Assembly: GCA_002311285.1 (NCBI GenBank)
Contig: DBZU01000061.1
Coordinates: forward strand, 29,251-56,386
Length of the DNA stretch: 27,136 nucleotides
Reading direction: 5' to 3'
Source of the DNA: Dehalococcoidia bacterium UBA1152
Lineage (GTDB): Bacteria; Chloroflexota; Dehalococcoidia; Lucifugimonadales; UBA2962
The position numbers were made by a program, and so were the translations under genes. Shown here in pieces: positions 7,081-16,146 of the stretch (within the stretch, counting starts at the first letter, position 1; every line of letters begins with the position of its first letter). The notes below the pieces were generated by a model. That model had not been told where the DNA came from, searched no databases, and saw only the letters and a list, made by a program, of their open reading frames with translations.

Positions 7081-8826
7081 CTAGGCTTTTAGCTTATAAA
7101 AATCACGTTCATCTAACAAAGTTTTGATTGCTTCAACAACTAAGTCATAATGCACTTTTATAACTTCCTGTGAGTCACGCGCTTTAATCTCAATAACATT
7201 TTCTTTTAAATTTCTCAAACTAACTACAACACGTACCGGCATACCCATTAAATCAGCGTCATTTAATTTCACTCCAACGGATTCAATTCTATCGTCATAT
7301 AGAACCTCTATTCCGGCATCTGTAAGTTCTTCTTCAATTTTTTCTGCAAGTGATGATATTTCTGGTTTTTCTAAATTGATCGCAATTAAATGAACCTGAT
7401 ACGGCGCTATAGCAACCGGAAACTTAATCCCAAGTTCATCACTGTGTTGTTCTATAGCAGCCGCAAGAAGCCGACCGAGGCCAATTCCATAACATCCCAT
7501 AATTATCGGCTTCAGCTCACCTGATTCGTCAGCGTATGTAGCTCCTATATCCTTGCTAAAACTATCTCCCAATTTAAAAACGTGACCTATTTCTATTCCT
7601 CTTCTAATTGACAGCTCAGCATCTGGACAATTTATACATCGCTGTCCATCTGTAGCAAGAGCTATATCAGCCATAACATCTGCTTTAAAATCTCTTGGAT
7701 AATTAACGTTACTGAAATGCATATCATCCGTGTTTCCTCCAGCAACAAAATCTGTGCCGAGTGATAAAGATTCATCTGCTATCACTTTAAATCCACTGAT
7801 TCCAATCGGCGAAATATAGCCCTTATTTAAGCCATGATTTTCAATATCATTAGAGGTTGCTAACTTTATGTCCTGCGATCCTATAACAGCTTTAAGTTTC
7901 ACTTCATTGATCTGTAAATCACCTCTTATTACAACCAATATCAGGTCATCTCCGGACAAATAACATAATGTCTTTACAGTCTTATGATCGGGAACATCGA
8001 GGAAAGCAGTCAATTCATTTATGCTTGTTACTTTAGGGGTTTTAACTTCGACGAGGTCTCCGTAATTATCTTGCGAATAATCTACTCGATTGAATTTTGC
8101 TTTCTCTATATTCGCTGCATAACCACATCCTTGACAGATTACAATTGAATCTTCACCAGAATCTGCAATGAGAACGAATTCATGGGAATCTTTTCCTCCA
8201 ATTGCTCCACTATCAGCTTCAACTTGAATTGCGTTTAAGCCGCATCTTTTATATATCGCCTTATATGCTGCAATCATTTTTTGATAATTAGCGTGCAAGC
8301 CCTCTTCAGAAATATCAAGTGAATACGCATCTTTCATATCAAATTCGCGAACCCTCATTAAGCCTCCACGAGGTCTCGGCTCATCTCTGAATTTAGTATG
8401 TATCTGATAAACGATTTTTGGCAAATCACGATATGACGACACATTCGCCTTAACTATCTCTGTGAGTTCTTCTTCGTGTGTCGGGGCAACTACCAGGGTT
8501 CTGCCTTTACGGTCAATCAAGGTGAAGAGATCTTCACCAAACGCTTCACTACGACCAGTAGTGTCCCAGAGTTCTTTTGGCTGCAGAATAGACAGCCTCA
8601 ATTCTTGGGATCCAGCTGCGTTCATTTCTTGACGAATAATTTCTTCTATTTTCCGTAGGGCAGCCCAAGCCAACGGAAGGTATCCATAAATCCCTGATCC
8701 TACCTGATAAATCATAGCAGATCGAAGCATTAGCTTATGGCTGATTAATTCAACCCCGGCTGGGTCGTCACGTTGGGTTTTTCCTAAAAGTTTACTTATT
8801 CGCAAAACAACACACTTATAAATCAA
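7081..8826 (-). CDS. proS: proline--tRNA ligase, bacterial type with editing insertion
   Basis: ProRS charges tRNA-Pro with proline using ATP in the cytoplasm. Class II motifs are in order: motif 1 around QVGSGIYGYLPL (about 41-52), motif 2 FRDEPRPRGGLMRVREFDMKD (about 146-166), and motif 3 GCYGIGLGR (about 444-452). Between motifs 2 and 3 lies the long insertion (about 225-385) that carries the YbaK-like mischarged-tRNA editing domain of bacterial ProRS. It is followed by the anticodon-binding domain (DDRIESVGVKLNDADLMGMP). The length of 581 aa is normal. The start is uncertain. The TTG at 8826 has AAAGG only 3 bp upstream. The family N-terminus (MRxSKLLGKT) matches a start at the TTG at 8805 better, which would give 574 aa. 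It is the last gene of the rpsB-to-proS run. Confidence 0.96.
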   Translation of the reverse strand: MIYKCVVLRISKLLGKTQRDDPAGVELISHKLMLRSAMIYQVGSGIYGYLPLAWAALRKIEEIIRQEMNAAGSQELRLSILQPKELWDTTGRSEAFGEDLFTLIDRKGRTLVVAPTHEEELTEIVKANVSSYRDLPKIVYQIHTKFRDEPRPRGGLMRVREFDMKDAYSLDISEEGLHANYQKMIAAYKAIYKRCGLNAIQVEADSGAIGGKDSHEFVLIADSGEDSIVICQGCGYAANIEKAKFNRVDYSQDNYGDLVEVKTPKVTSINELTAFLDVPDHKTVKTLCYLSGDDLILVVIRGDLQINEVKLKAVIGSQDIKLATSNDIENHGLNKGYISPIGISGFKVIADESLSLGTDFVAGGNTDDMHFSNVNYPRDFKADVMADIALATDGQRCINCPDAELSIRRGIEIGHVFKLGDSFSKDIGATYADESGELKPIIMGCYGIGLGRLLAAAIEQHSDELGIKFPVAIAPYQVHLIAINLEKPEISSLAEKIEEELTDAGIEVLYDDRIESVGVKLNDADLMGMPVRVVVSLRNLKENVIEIKARDSQEVIKVHYDLVVEAIKTLLDERDFYKLKA

Positions 8827-8954
8827 AAACCTTTCTTGTTGCTATACTTACGCTCACTTTACAATTCATCCAATTGATCTAGAAGTACAGAATCAACCGA
8901 AACATAAATACGGTCATACCATTTTTCTATCAGCGCAATTGAGATGATTAAAGC

Positions 8955-10094
8955 CTAAGCGTTAATCATGTCTTTTTCTACCTCACGAATTTCTTCCATT
9001 AAGGCATTCAACATGTCTTTTTCTTGTACAATCTTGGATTTTTTCCCTTTACGAAAGATAATTGCCCTCCCCACTCCTGCAGCTATTCCCACATCAGCAT
9101 CTTTTGCTTCACCTGGCCCGTTAACTTCACACCCCATAACTGCAACTTTCACCGGGGTTTTTGTCTTTCTTAATAAATTTTCAACAGTATTGGCTAATCT
9201 CCTAATATCTACGTCTGCACGCCCGCAACTCGGACACGCAACTAGTGTTACTCCTTCTTTGCGTAATCCCAAGGATTTAAGAATTTCTAATCCAGTAATG
9301 ATTTCTTCATTTGGCTCATCGGACAGAGAAACTCTTATAGTATCGCCTATGCCTTGAAATAGAAGGATGCCTAGACCTATTGAACTGCGAATACTGCCAC
9401 CTTTAGCTGTCCCAGCTTCAGTTATGCCGAGATGAAGTGGATATGGAACCAATTTCGATATCCTCTTATACGCCTCAACGGTTGTATCAATATCGAACGC
9501 CTTAAGAGAAATTTTAATCAAATCAAAATCTAAGTCCTCTAAAATACCAATTTCCCACAACCCCGTCTCGACCATATGATCAACAATTGAGAATTGGCCT
9601 GCATCGGCTTCTCGAGCCTTAGGCAACTCATTAACGCCATCAGTATGCCTGGATATACCGCCAGTCAACCCTATTTTCCCAACGGGTGGCAAGCTGCCGA
9701 AATTGACTCCTATTCTAATCGGTATCTGTCGCTCTTTTGCCGCTTTAACAATTTCCTCAACTTTACTTCTATCTCTTATATTTCCTGGATTCAATCTTAA
9801 ACAGTCAACCCCACTATCCAACGATTTCAAGGCTAACTGATGATGAAAATGGATGTCCGCAACTATTGGTATATCCACCTGTTTTTTTATGTCAGACAAA
9901 GCTTCAGCTGCTTGCATATCAGGCACCGCGCATCTAACAATCTGGCAGCCTGCTTCCTCAAGGCTTTTGATTTGTGCTACTGTCAACTTCACATTTCGTG
10001 TATCAGTTTTGGTCATTGATTGAACACTGACAGGAGCGTCGCCTCCAACTTTAACGCTACCAACGTTTATAGATTTTGTAATCCTTCTTTTCAT
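8955..10094 (-). CDS. ispG: 4-hydroxy-3-methylbut-2-enyl-diphosphate synthase
   Basis: IspG (GcpE) is the penultimate MEP-pathway enzyme. It reduces and opens the ring of methylerythritol cyclodiphosphate to HMBPP using a [4Fe-4S] cluster. The cluster ligands are visible as CPSCGR (Cys287, Cys290) and GCEVNGPGE (Cys322, with Glu329). The N-terminal TIM-barrel half contains SVQSMTKTDT and ADIHFHHQLAL, both strong family signatures. The length of 379 aa fits the short bacterial form without the plant/chlamydial insert. The ATG at 10094 has AAGAAG about 9 bp upstream. It lies between rseP and proS, and dxr, an earlier enzyme of the same pathway, is two genes upstream. After its TAG stop the same frame stays open for 31 codons; see findings. 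Confidence 0.97.
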   Translation of the reverse strand: MKRRITKSINVGSVKVGGDAPVSVQSMTKTDTRNVKLTVAQIKSLEEAGCQIVRCAVPDMQAAEALSDIKKQVDIPIVADIHFHHQLALKSLDSGVDCLRLNPGNIRDRSKVEEIVKAAKERQIPIRIGVNFGSLPPVGKIGLTGGISRHTDGVNELPKAREADAGQFSIVDHMVETGLWEIGILEDLDFDLIKISLKAFDIDTTVEAYKRISKLVPYPLHLGITEAGTAKGGSIRSSIGLGILLFQGIGDTIRVSLSDEPNEEIITGLEILKSLGLRKEGVTLVACPSCGRADVDIRRLANTVENLLRKTKTPVKVAVMGCEVNGPGEAKDADVGIAAGVGRAIIFRKGKKSKIVQEKDMLNALMEEIREVEKDMINA

Positions 10095-10188
10095 GAACGA
10101 AACTTCTTATATAATTCCATATCTTTTAGTCCATTAAACAAGCTTTATAGGGCCTGTATTTTGTTTATGCATTTTATCTGAGTTATGC

Positions 10189-11388
10189 CTAATTCAGAAT
10201 ACTGTCTCCCCGCAATATTCTTAATACATCAAAATAACTTATCACTAATATAAATGCCACTAGTATGGTAAATCCTATTAAATGTGTTTTTCCTTCCAAG
10301 CTAGGCGATATTTTCTTGCCGCCGCGGGCTATTTCAATTAAAACAAACATAAGCCTACCACCATCTAAAGCTGGCAATGGCAGAAGATTTAATATCCCCA
10401 AGCTAACACTAAGTAATCCAGCCAATTGAAAAACCCAAGAAAATCCTAATTCATCTAACACTTCACCAGTGACCTGTGCTATTCCTATGGGACCTGTAAA
10501 TCCAGGATTGCTACGCTCTGTTATCCCTTGTACAAGGCCGTCTTTGGTTGATAAAAGAATATTTTTAATAACACCAAGGGATAATGGAATGCTACTAAAA
10601 AATGATTCTGAATCTTTACGTACGATGGGGTTGGCGAGAACGATAGAAACACCAATAGCACCTTGAGTTAGAGTATCCCCAACTGTTAAATCAGGATCAT
10701 ATTCTTGGGCTTCTTCCAAAGAGATTTCTTTAGTTGAGTCAATAACAACAGCAACAACTTGTAATTTTGGAGGGTTATCTCTAGGGATAACCTGAATTGT
10801 TTCCATGACCGCAAATTCTGGTGATGAATCAAAGCCCGAAATAAGATTACTCCGACGCACCGTTAGCTCTATCGGATATTCTTCGGTCTCCTTTATTAAT
10901 CGTACTAGTTCAGATGGGGTTTGTACTTGTGCATCATCGACTGAAAGAATTGTGTCACCATACTTTAATCCTGCCTGTTGAGCGGGTGAGCCAGGAGCAA
11001 CCGAATTGACCATTACTTCACTATGGATAAGTTGGTCATGAGGAAGCATGAAAAGAATTGAAAATATAATTATTGGCAGTATCAGATTCATGATCGGTCC
11101 CGCTAGTAATATAACTATACGTTTCCAACTTTTCTGACGAGCAAAACTGTCTGGTTCATCAGGGCTTTCTTCTCCCAACAGTTTTACAAATCCACCTAGT
11201 GGAATCAGGTTTATAGAGTAAACAGTGTCTTTATATTTAACACCAAGGATCCTTGGTGGAAAACCAAAGCCAAACTCCTTCACCCTAACACCAAACCATT
11301 TTGCGGCGACAAAATGGCCCAGCTCATGAACAAATATCAATACTCCAAGGATTGGAAATATAAGCAACCAACTAGGCAGATCAATCAT
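10189..11388 (-). CDS. rseP: RIP metalloprotease RseP/site-2 protease (M50 family)
   Basis: This is an intramembrane zinc metalloprotease that cleaves transmembrane substrates such as anti-sigma factors or signal-peptide remnants. The zinc site HELGH (His21, Glu22, His25) is in the first membrane helix. The third ligand lies in NLLPLPALDGG (Asp342), in a later helix. One PDZ domain is visible at about 125-200 (GSPAQQAGLKYGDTILSVDD). The stretch up to about 255 is less conserved and may be a degenerate second PDZ. Membrane helices are at about 5-25, 95-115, 315-340 and 370-390. The length of 399 aa is normal. No dedicated substrate gene is next to it. It sits in the usual place between dxr and ispG, 37 bp after dxr, so co-transcription is likely. 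Confidence 0.93.
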   Translation of the reverse strand: MIDLPSWLLIFPILGVLIFVHELGHFVAAKWFGVRVKEFGFGFPPRILGVKYKDTVYSINLIPLGGFVKLLGEESPDEPDSFARQKSWKRIVILLAGPIMNLILPIIIFSILFMLPHDQLIHSEVMVNSVAPGSPAQQAGLKYGDTILSVDDAQVQTPSELVRLIKETEEYPIELTVRRSNLISGFDSSPEFAVMETIQVIPRDNPPKLQVVAVVIDSTKEISLEEAQEYDPDLTVGDTLTQGAIGVSIVLANPIVRKDSESFFSSIPLSLGVIKNILLSTKDGLVQGITERSNPGFTGPIGIAQVTGEVLDELGFSWVFQLAGLLSVSLGILNLLPLPALDGGRLMFVLIEIARGGKKISPSLEGKTHLIGFTILVAFILVISYFDVLRILRGDSILN

Positions 11389-11425
11389 GATATGGTCTTT
11401 AAAATTTTAGATTCCATCTTCCACT

Positions 11426-12565
11426 TTAATTTATTATCTCCTCCGCCTTGTTCCTTGCCCATTCAGCAGCTTCTAGATAATCTTCAAGTTTTGTTTCGAA
11501 CAACGGATTATGGGTAACCAACGTTTCTTTAATCACTACAGGGATATCTACAAATTTGATTTTACCTTTTAAAAAACTTTCCACAGCAACTTCATCAGCT
11601 CCACACAACACGGCAGGCCATGTACCATTCTTTCTGCCATAATCCAAGCCTAATGAAAAGCATGGATATTGATTCACATCCACTGATTCAAAAGTGAGTG
11701 ATCCAGTTTTAACGGGATCGAATTTGCCCAACTGGGGATTTTGCATTCTTTCAGGGTATAGCAGGGCATATTGAATTGGTAATCTCATGTCTGGTGGACT
11801 TATTTGAGCTTTAACTGATCCATCTTCGAATTCAACCATAGCATGAATCAGGCTCTGTGGATGAATAACTACCTCAATCTGATCCCATTCAACATCAAAA
11901 AGCCATTTTGCTTCGATAACTTCAAATGCCTTGTTCATTAACGTAGCTGAGTCTATAGTGATCTTTGGACCCATTGTCCAAGTAGGATGCTTTAAGGCTA
12001 AAGCTGGCGTTACTTTCTGTTTCTCTTGATCCGTCATATTTCGCATTGCGCCTCCTGAAGCAGTGATGAAAAGTTTAGACAATGTTTGATTTTCACCACG
12101 TATACATTGCCAGATGGCATTAGGCTCGCTATCCACAGGCAACAACTTACTATTATTTTTTTTTGCGATATCCATTAAAAGTTGCCCTGCCATTACAATT
12201 GATTCTTTGTTTGCTAAGGCAACATTTTTGCCGGATTTGAGGGCAAGTACTGTAGGAAGTAAGGCGATGTCGCCAACAGTAGCGGTTACCACAAGATCTA
12301 CATCCTTATCTGTAACCATATCCTCATAAGAACAATGCTTTGATCCATTTAGTTTGTCGTTTTTCATTTCAGAAGACAGACTAGGGCAATTGAATAATTT
12401 TGGCTTAAATTCATCAATCTGCGAACTTAGAAGTTTTGTGGAATTATTAGCCGACAATCCTACAACTTTAATACGATCAGGAAATTGTCGAACAATATCT
12501 AAAGTTTGCGTACCAATAGACCCGGTGGACCCGAGTAACGCTATTCCTATCAATCTACTGTCCAT
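11426..12565 (-). CDS. dxr: 1-deoxy-D-xylulose-5-phosphate reductoisomerase
   Basis: Dxr (IspC) makes MEP from DXP with NADPH and a divalent metal, the committed step of the MEP pathway. The N-terminal NADPH-binding motif GSTGSIGTQTLDI is present. The metal- and substrate-binding segments are PVDSEPNAIWQ, ITASGGAMRN and HPTWTMGPKITIDSATLMNKAFEVIEA. The C-terminal helical domain is complete, and 379 aa is standard. The ATG at 12565 overlaps the cdsA end by 16 bp. A TTG at 12553 overlaps the cdsA stop as TTGA and would give an N-terminus closer to the family (MIGIALLGSTGSIG), so the true start may be there. Neither has a strong Shine-Dalgarno site. Close overlap indicates coupling with cdsA. 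Confidence 0.97.
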   Translation of the reverse strand: MDSRLIGIALLGSTGSIGTQTLDIVRQFPDRIKVVGLSANNSTKLLSSQIDEFKPKLFNCPSLSSEMKNDKLNGSKHCSYEDMVTDKDVDLVVTATVGDIALLPTVLALKSGKNVALANKESIVMAGQLLMDIAKKNNSKLLPVDSEPNAIWQCIRGENQTLSKLFITASGGAMRNMTDQEKQKVTPALALKHPTWTMGPKITIDSATLMNKAFEVIEAKWLFDVEWDQIEVVIHPQSLIHAMVEFEDGSVKAQISPPDMRLPIQYALLYPERMQNPQLGKFDPVKTGSLTFESVDVNQYPCFSLGLDYGRKNGTWPAVLCGADEVAVESFLKGKIKFVDIPVVIKETLVTHNPLFETKLEDYLEAAEWARNKAEEIIN

Positions 12566-13416
12566 AAAACAAAATAGTAACCGACAATCAAGCTAATCAA
12601 AATGGAATCCATTCTATCCAGTATACCTCCGTGCCCAGGTATCAATGAACCAGAGTCTTTGGCTCCCACCACTCTCTTAATAAAGGATTCCAGTAAATCA
12701 CCTACTAATGCTGATCCCCAAATTAACACACCAAATCCTATTGATGAACTTAAATTAATTGGTAATTCCAACAAATAGTATAGCGCTATAGATGTACCAA
12801 TAGCGAACGTTAAGCCTGCGCCGCCACCTTCCCATGTTTTTGAAGGAGAAATTATGGGAGCTAATTTATGTTTTCCAAATAACGACCCAAAAATGTAACC
12901 CGCTATGTCAGTTGCTGCTACTATTGCCACTAAAGTAAACAGCCAATTGCGCCCATGGTCTAAATTATTCAAAAAAACTGCAAAAGAAAGTAGTCCTCCA
13001 ATACAGATAGGCACGCCAAAAGTCGTAATGTAATTTATACAAAAGTATTTAAATCTTTGTTTTCGTGCAACAAGACACAATGGGGCCAAACATGCAGAAA
13101 CCAAAACAGGAAGAAAAGTCGACTGAAATGAATATTCAGAAAGATACAAGTATGAAACTAAAACAGTTGCAGCAGCCCACACCGCACAAATTAATTTAAC
13201 AGGCTTATACTGGCGGACTGATATTAATTTAGCTAATTCATGTCCGCCTAGAAAAGCACAGGCCGCCAAGAGTGCAGTTAACCACCAGCCGCCAGCCCAA
13301 ACGAAAACCAGTGTTACAGGTACAAGGAATACAGTAACTACAGTCCTAATTAGAAAATTTCGGACTTTAGAGTCAATAGTTGTCGGACTTATACAAAGCC
13401 TCCAAAAATTTTCCAC
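12550..13416 (-). CDS. cdsA: phosphatidate cytidylyltransferase (CDP-diglyceride synthase)
   Basis: CdsA makes CDP-diacylglycerol from phosphatidate and CTP, the entry point to phospholipid synthesis, in the cytoplasmic membrane. Multiple membrane helices are seen from about residue 20 to the C-terminus. The family signature is clear: ISPSKTWEGGGAGL in the middle and GDLLESFIKR...KDSGSLIPGHGGILDRMDS near the end, which carries the catalytic acidic residues. The length of 288 aa is normal. The start is placed at GTG 13416, but no Shine-Dalgarno site is seen there, and the first 20 residues look less conserved, so it may be a few codons off. It lies between uppS (69 bp upstream) and dxr (overlapping). 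Confidence 0.93.
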   Translation of the reverse strand: MENFWRLCISPTTIDSKVRNFLIRTVVTVFLVPVTLVFVWAGGWWLTALLAACAFLGGHELAKLISVRQYKPVKLICAVWAAATVLVSYLYLSEYSFQSTFLPVLVSACLAPLCLVARKQRFKYFCINYITTFGVPICIGGLLSFAVFLNNLDHGRNWLFTLVAIVAATDIAGYIFGSLFGKHKLAPIISPSKTWEGGGAGLTFAIGTSIALYYLLELPINLSSSIGFGVLIWGSALVGDLLESFIKRVVGAKDSGSLIPGHGGILDRMDSILISLIVGYYFVLWTVD

Positions 13417-13485
13417 TAAAAAATCTACGTTGTAATTAACTTGCTTTCAAAAAGTATAAGATCAATTTGATTACATTTTGTAAAG

Positions 13486-14232
13486 CTATACGACAGCATT
13501 ATCCACCTTACCGAATTTTCGTTTACGATTGTTGTATTCTGTCAAAGCTTTATTCAACTCTGTTTCATCAAAGTCAGGCCAATAAACCGAAGTGGAATAA
13601 TATTCAGCATAGTTTGACTGCCATGTCATAAAGTTACTAATCCTCATTTCACCAGCAGTTCTTATAATCAAATCAGGGTCGGGCATTCCTCTTGTGTACA
13701 ATTCAAACGCTAGCCTTTCTTCGGTAACTTCTTCCGGTTTAATCCCAGATCTAATCATTCGGCGAACAGCTTGAATGATCTCATCACGTCCACCGTAATC
13801 AAACGCAACATTTAAATTGATTGTTTGATTTGTACTGGTCAAATTTATGCTATCATTTATCGCTTTTTGTAGAGGGAGTGGAAGCCTATCTATTCTTCCC
13901 AAATGTCTTATTCGCACTCCTTCATCGTTCATTTCATTTGTTTCATTAAAAATAGCATCAGATAAGATCCGCAACAAACTATCGACTTCATTAGTCGGTC
14001 GATTCCAGTTTTCAGTTGAGAAAGCATATAAAGTAACATATTTGACATTCTCAATAATGAGTTGACGGATTATCCTGCGTATGTTTTCCGTGCCTGCTAT
14101 ATGCCCTTCCGTTCGGGTTAGCCCTTTATCTTCCGCCCAACGTCCATTACCATCCATAATAATCGCAACGTGGTTCAATACCGCTACTTCATTATTCAAG
14201 GAGCTATTGCTTTGGTGTGGATTAAAGGTCAT
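13486..14232 (-). CDS. uppS: (di-trans,poly-cis)-undecaprenyl-diphosphate synthase
   Basis: UppS extends farnesyl diphosphate with isopentenyl units to undecaprenyl diphosphate, the lipid carrier for cell-wall precursors. The N-terminal catalytic motif HVAIIMDGNGRWA carries the essential Asp27. Further family blocks are TLYAFSTENWNRP, FDYGGRDEI and RTAGEMRISNFMTWQ. In most homologs the last of these starts RTSGE, so Ser to Ala here is a mild variation. The sequence YAEYYST...WPDF follows as usual. The length of 248 aa is standard. The first 20 residues are variable. The ATG at 14232 follows the frr stop by 13 bp, consistent with one operon, and GGA lies about 9 bp upstream. Its product uses isoprenoids from the Dxr/IspG pathway encoded in the same run. 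Confidence 0.96.
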   Translation of the reverse strand: MTFNPHQSNSSLNNEVAVLNHVAIIMDGNGRWAEDKGLTRTEGHIAGTENIRRIIRQLIIENVKYVTLYAFSTENWNRPTNEVDSLLRILSDAIFNETNEMNDEGVRIRHLGRIDRLPLPLQKAINDSINLTSTNQTINLNVAFDYGGRDEIIQAVRRMIRSGIKPEEVTEERLAFELYTRGMPDPDLIIRTAGEMRISNFMTWQSNYAEYYSTSVYWPDFDETELNKALTEYNNRKRKFGKVDNAVV

Positions 14233-14245
14233 GCAAATAAATCCA

Positions 14246-14806
14246 TTACACTTCTAGCACTTCTGATTCTTTAGCGGATTTACTTTCATTCATTTTGCGA
14301 ATATATTCATCTGTGATTGATTGAATCTCTGTTTGGGCTCTATAGCTATCATCTTTACCTATCTCTCGATCAGTAACAGACGCCCGTAAACTATCAACTG
14401 CACTGCGTCTAATATTGCGGATTGCCACATGACCTTCTTCAGTTTTCCGACCAACTGTTTTGACCAATTCCTTACGTCTTTCCTCAGTTAATGATGGCAA
14501 ATTTATGCGAATTAGACCACCATCATTGCTCGGAGTCAAACCTAAATCAGATGCCATAATTGCTTTTTCAGCATCGGCCATAATTGAGACATCCCATACT
14601 TGAATTTGCAAAACACGTGCCTCAGGAACCGTGATGGTTGCGAGTTGGTTCAATGGAGTTTCGACACCATAATAAGTAACATTTAAAGTCTCGATTAAAG
14701 CTGGGTTAGCGCGTCCGGTCCTAATTACCGTCAATTCTCGTTTCAAAACATCTAAAGACTTACACATTCGCTCCCTACATTCATCCAATACACTATCGAT
14801 CGACAT
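14246..14806 (-). CDS. frr: ribosome recycling factor
   Basis: RRF, together with EF-G, splits post-termination ribosomal complexes. The protein has the normal length of 186 aa and a full-length family match: LKRELTVIRTGRANPALIETLNVTYYGVETPLNQLATI near the N-terminus and NDGGLIRINLPSLTEERRKELVKTVGRKTEEG in the middle. The coiled-coil C-terminal segment (about 125-180) contains the conserved NIRR element. The start ATG at 14806 has a strong AAGGAG 6 bp upstream. It sits between pyrH (64 bp upstream) and uppS (13 bp downstream), which is the common bacterial order. Confidence 0.97.
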   Translation of the reverse strand: MSIDSVLDECRERMCKSLDVLKRELTVIRTGRANPALIETLNVTYYGVETPLNQLATITVPEARVLQIQVWDVSIMADAEKAIMASDLGLTPSNDGGLIRINLPSLTEERRKELVKTVGRKTEEGHVAIRNIRRSAVDSLRASVTDREIGKDDSYRAQTEIQSITDEYIRKMNESKSAKESEVLEV

Positions 14807-14870
14807 ATTTTCTCCTTATTTCTTAATAAACCTTAACCAAACAGATTGTTTATAGAAGAAATCTAAACTT

Positions 14871-15605
14871 TTAATTTGCCTCCGACACTAATGACCCTAT
14901 TGACTCTCCATTAATTATGCGTATTAAATTGTCAGAAGTAGTGATATCAAAAACACGTATTGGCAGGTCATTCTCCATACATATAGATAATGCTGTGGTG
15001 TCCATTACTCCGAGTCTTTTTTCAAGGGCATCTTGGTAAGAGATAAAATTGTATTTAACCGAATCTGAGTCAATATTAGGATCAGTATCGTAAATACCAT
15101 CTACCGAATACTTAGCCATAAGCAAAACATCAGCTTCGATTTCAACAGCCCTTAAAGCCGCTGCCGTATCGGTAGTCATATAAGGATTTCCAATCCCTGC
15201 GGCGAAAATAACTACTCTTCCTTTTTCTAAATGCCTAACAGCTCTACGTCGTATGTAAGGTTCTGCCACTTCTTGTACATTTATACCAGTTTGAGTCCTA
15301 GTATCAACGCCGTGTATTCGTTCAAGTCGATCCTGTAACGACAATGCATTTATTACCGTCGCTAACATGCCTGCATAGTCAGCTGAAACTCTATCCATTC
15401 CTTCGTTCTCTGCTGAAGATCCACGCCATATGTTGCCACCACCAACAACAACACCAACTTCCACATCATAATCCCGCATATCTTTAATTTGAGCGGCTAT
15501 AGAATCAACTGCATCTGGATCAATACCGTAACCCCTACTACCTTTAAAGGATTCTCCGCTTAACTTAAGTAAAACTCTTTTTAGCCTGACCTTACTCGGG
15601 GTCAT
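14871..15605 (-). CDS. pyrH: UMP kinase
   Basis: PyrH phosphorylates UMP to UDP with ATP, a step of pyrimidine nucleotide synthesis, as a cytoplasmic hexamer. It belongs to the amino-acid-kinase fold: LLKLSGESF near the N-terminus, VGVVVGGGNIWRG (about 46-58), DYAGMLATVINALSLQD, FAAGIGNPYMTTDTAAALRAVE, and DGIYDTDPN. All of these are canonical. The length of 244 aa is standard. It starts 6 bp after the tsf stop, with the Shine-Dalgarno GGGAG located in the last codons of tsf, so translation of the two is likely coupled. Confidence 0.97.
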   Translation of the reverse strand: MTPSKVRLKRVLLKLSGESFKGSRGYGIDPDAVDSIAAQIKDMRDYDVEVGVVVGGGNIWRGSSAENEGMDRVSADYAGMLATVINALSLQDRLERIHGVDTRTQTGINVQEVAEPYIRRRAVRHLEKGRVVIFAAGIGNPYMTTDTAAALRAVEIEADVLLMAKYSVDGIYDTDPNIDSDSVKYNFISYQDALEKRLGVMDTTALSICMENDLPIRVFDITTSDNLIRIINGESIGSLVSEAN

Positions 15606-15611
15606 AAACTG

Positions 15612-16115
15612 TTATTCTCCCAGTGCGAATCGTGCGAATCGTTTTACTTTAATGTTTTCGCCCAATTTGCCAGCTACTTCAAGTATCAGATCGGAGATAG
15701 ACATTCCTGGGTCACGTATATACGGCTGAGAACCTAAAGCGATCTCTTCAGGTATCCTTTTCTCATCGTCAGAAATATCATTTTCGTCTATGTACACGGG
15801 AGACATGGCAGCAATCTGCATGGCTAAATTATGACATAAATCTTTAAAAACGCTTGTACGTGCAACAAAGTCGGTCTCACAATTCACTTCTAGCATAACT
15901 CCTACCCTGCCACCTCCATGCACATATGTTTCAATTAATCCTTCTTCTGTTTTACGACCAGCTTTCTTCACCGCAGCAGCCATTCCTTTATCTCTTAAAA
16001 CATCTAGAGCTTTCTCAATATCTCCTCCAGACTCCTCGAGAGCTTTCTTAGCATCCATAACGCCTGCTCCGGCTTGCTCACGAACGGTTTTTATCTTATC
16101 TAAACTTATTTGCAA
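15612..16115 (-). CDS. tsf: elongation factor Ts, short form
   Basis: EF-Ts is the nucleotide exchange factor for EF-Tu. The N-terminal UBA-like domain has REQAGAGVMDAKKALEESGGDIEKALDVLRDKG. The core has GGRVGVMLEVNCETDFVAR with the conserved TDFV motif. The C-terminus (KLGENIKVKRFARF) is typical. The protein is short, about 167 aa, and lacks most of the second core subdomain and coiled coil of E. coli EF-Ts. This resembles the short forms of Chloroflexota and some other phyla. I choose TTG at 16115 as the start because GAGGGA lies just upstream and the resulting N-terminus matches family length. An ATG at 16127 would add four residues but has no Shine-Dalgarno site and contains that GAGGG itself. 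Confidence 0.95.
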   Translation of the reverse strand: MQISLDKIKTVREQAGAGVMDAKKALEESGGDIEKALDVLRDKGMAAAVKKAGRKTEEGLIETYVHGGGRVGVMLEVNCETDFVARTSVFKDLCHNLAMQIAAMSPVYIDENDISDDEKRIPEEIALGSQPYIRDPGMSISDLILEVAGKLGENIKVKRFARFALGE

Positions 16116-16146
16116 AGGTTCCCTCATTAGTTGTCAAAATCTCAAT

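Noticed and set aside
7074..7085. Palindrome AGCCTAGGCT at the proS stop as a terminator or regulatory site
   Set aside because: It is a 10-bp self-complementary site without a loop, not able to form a normal hairpin, and probably chance.
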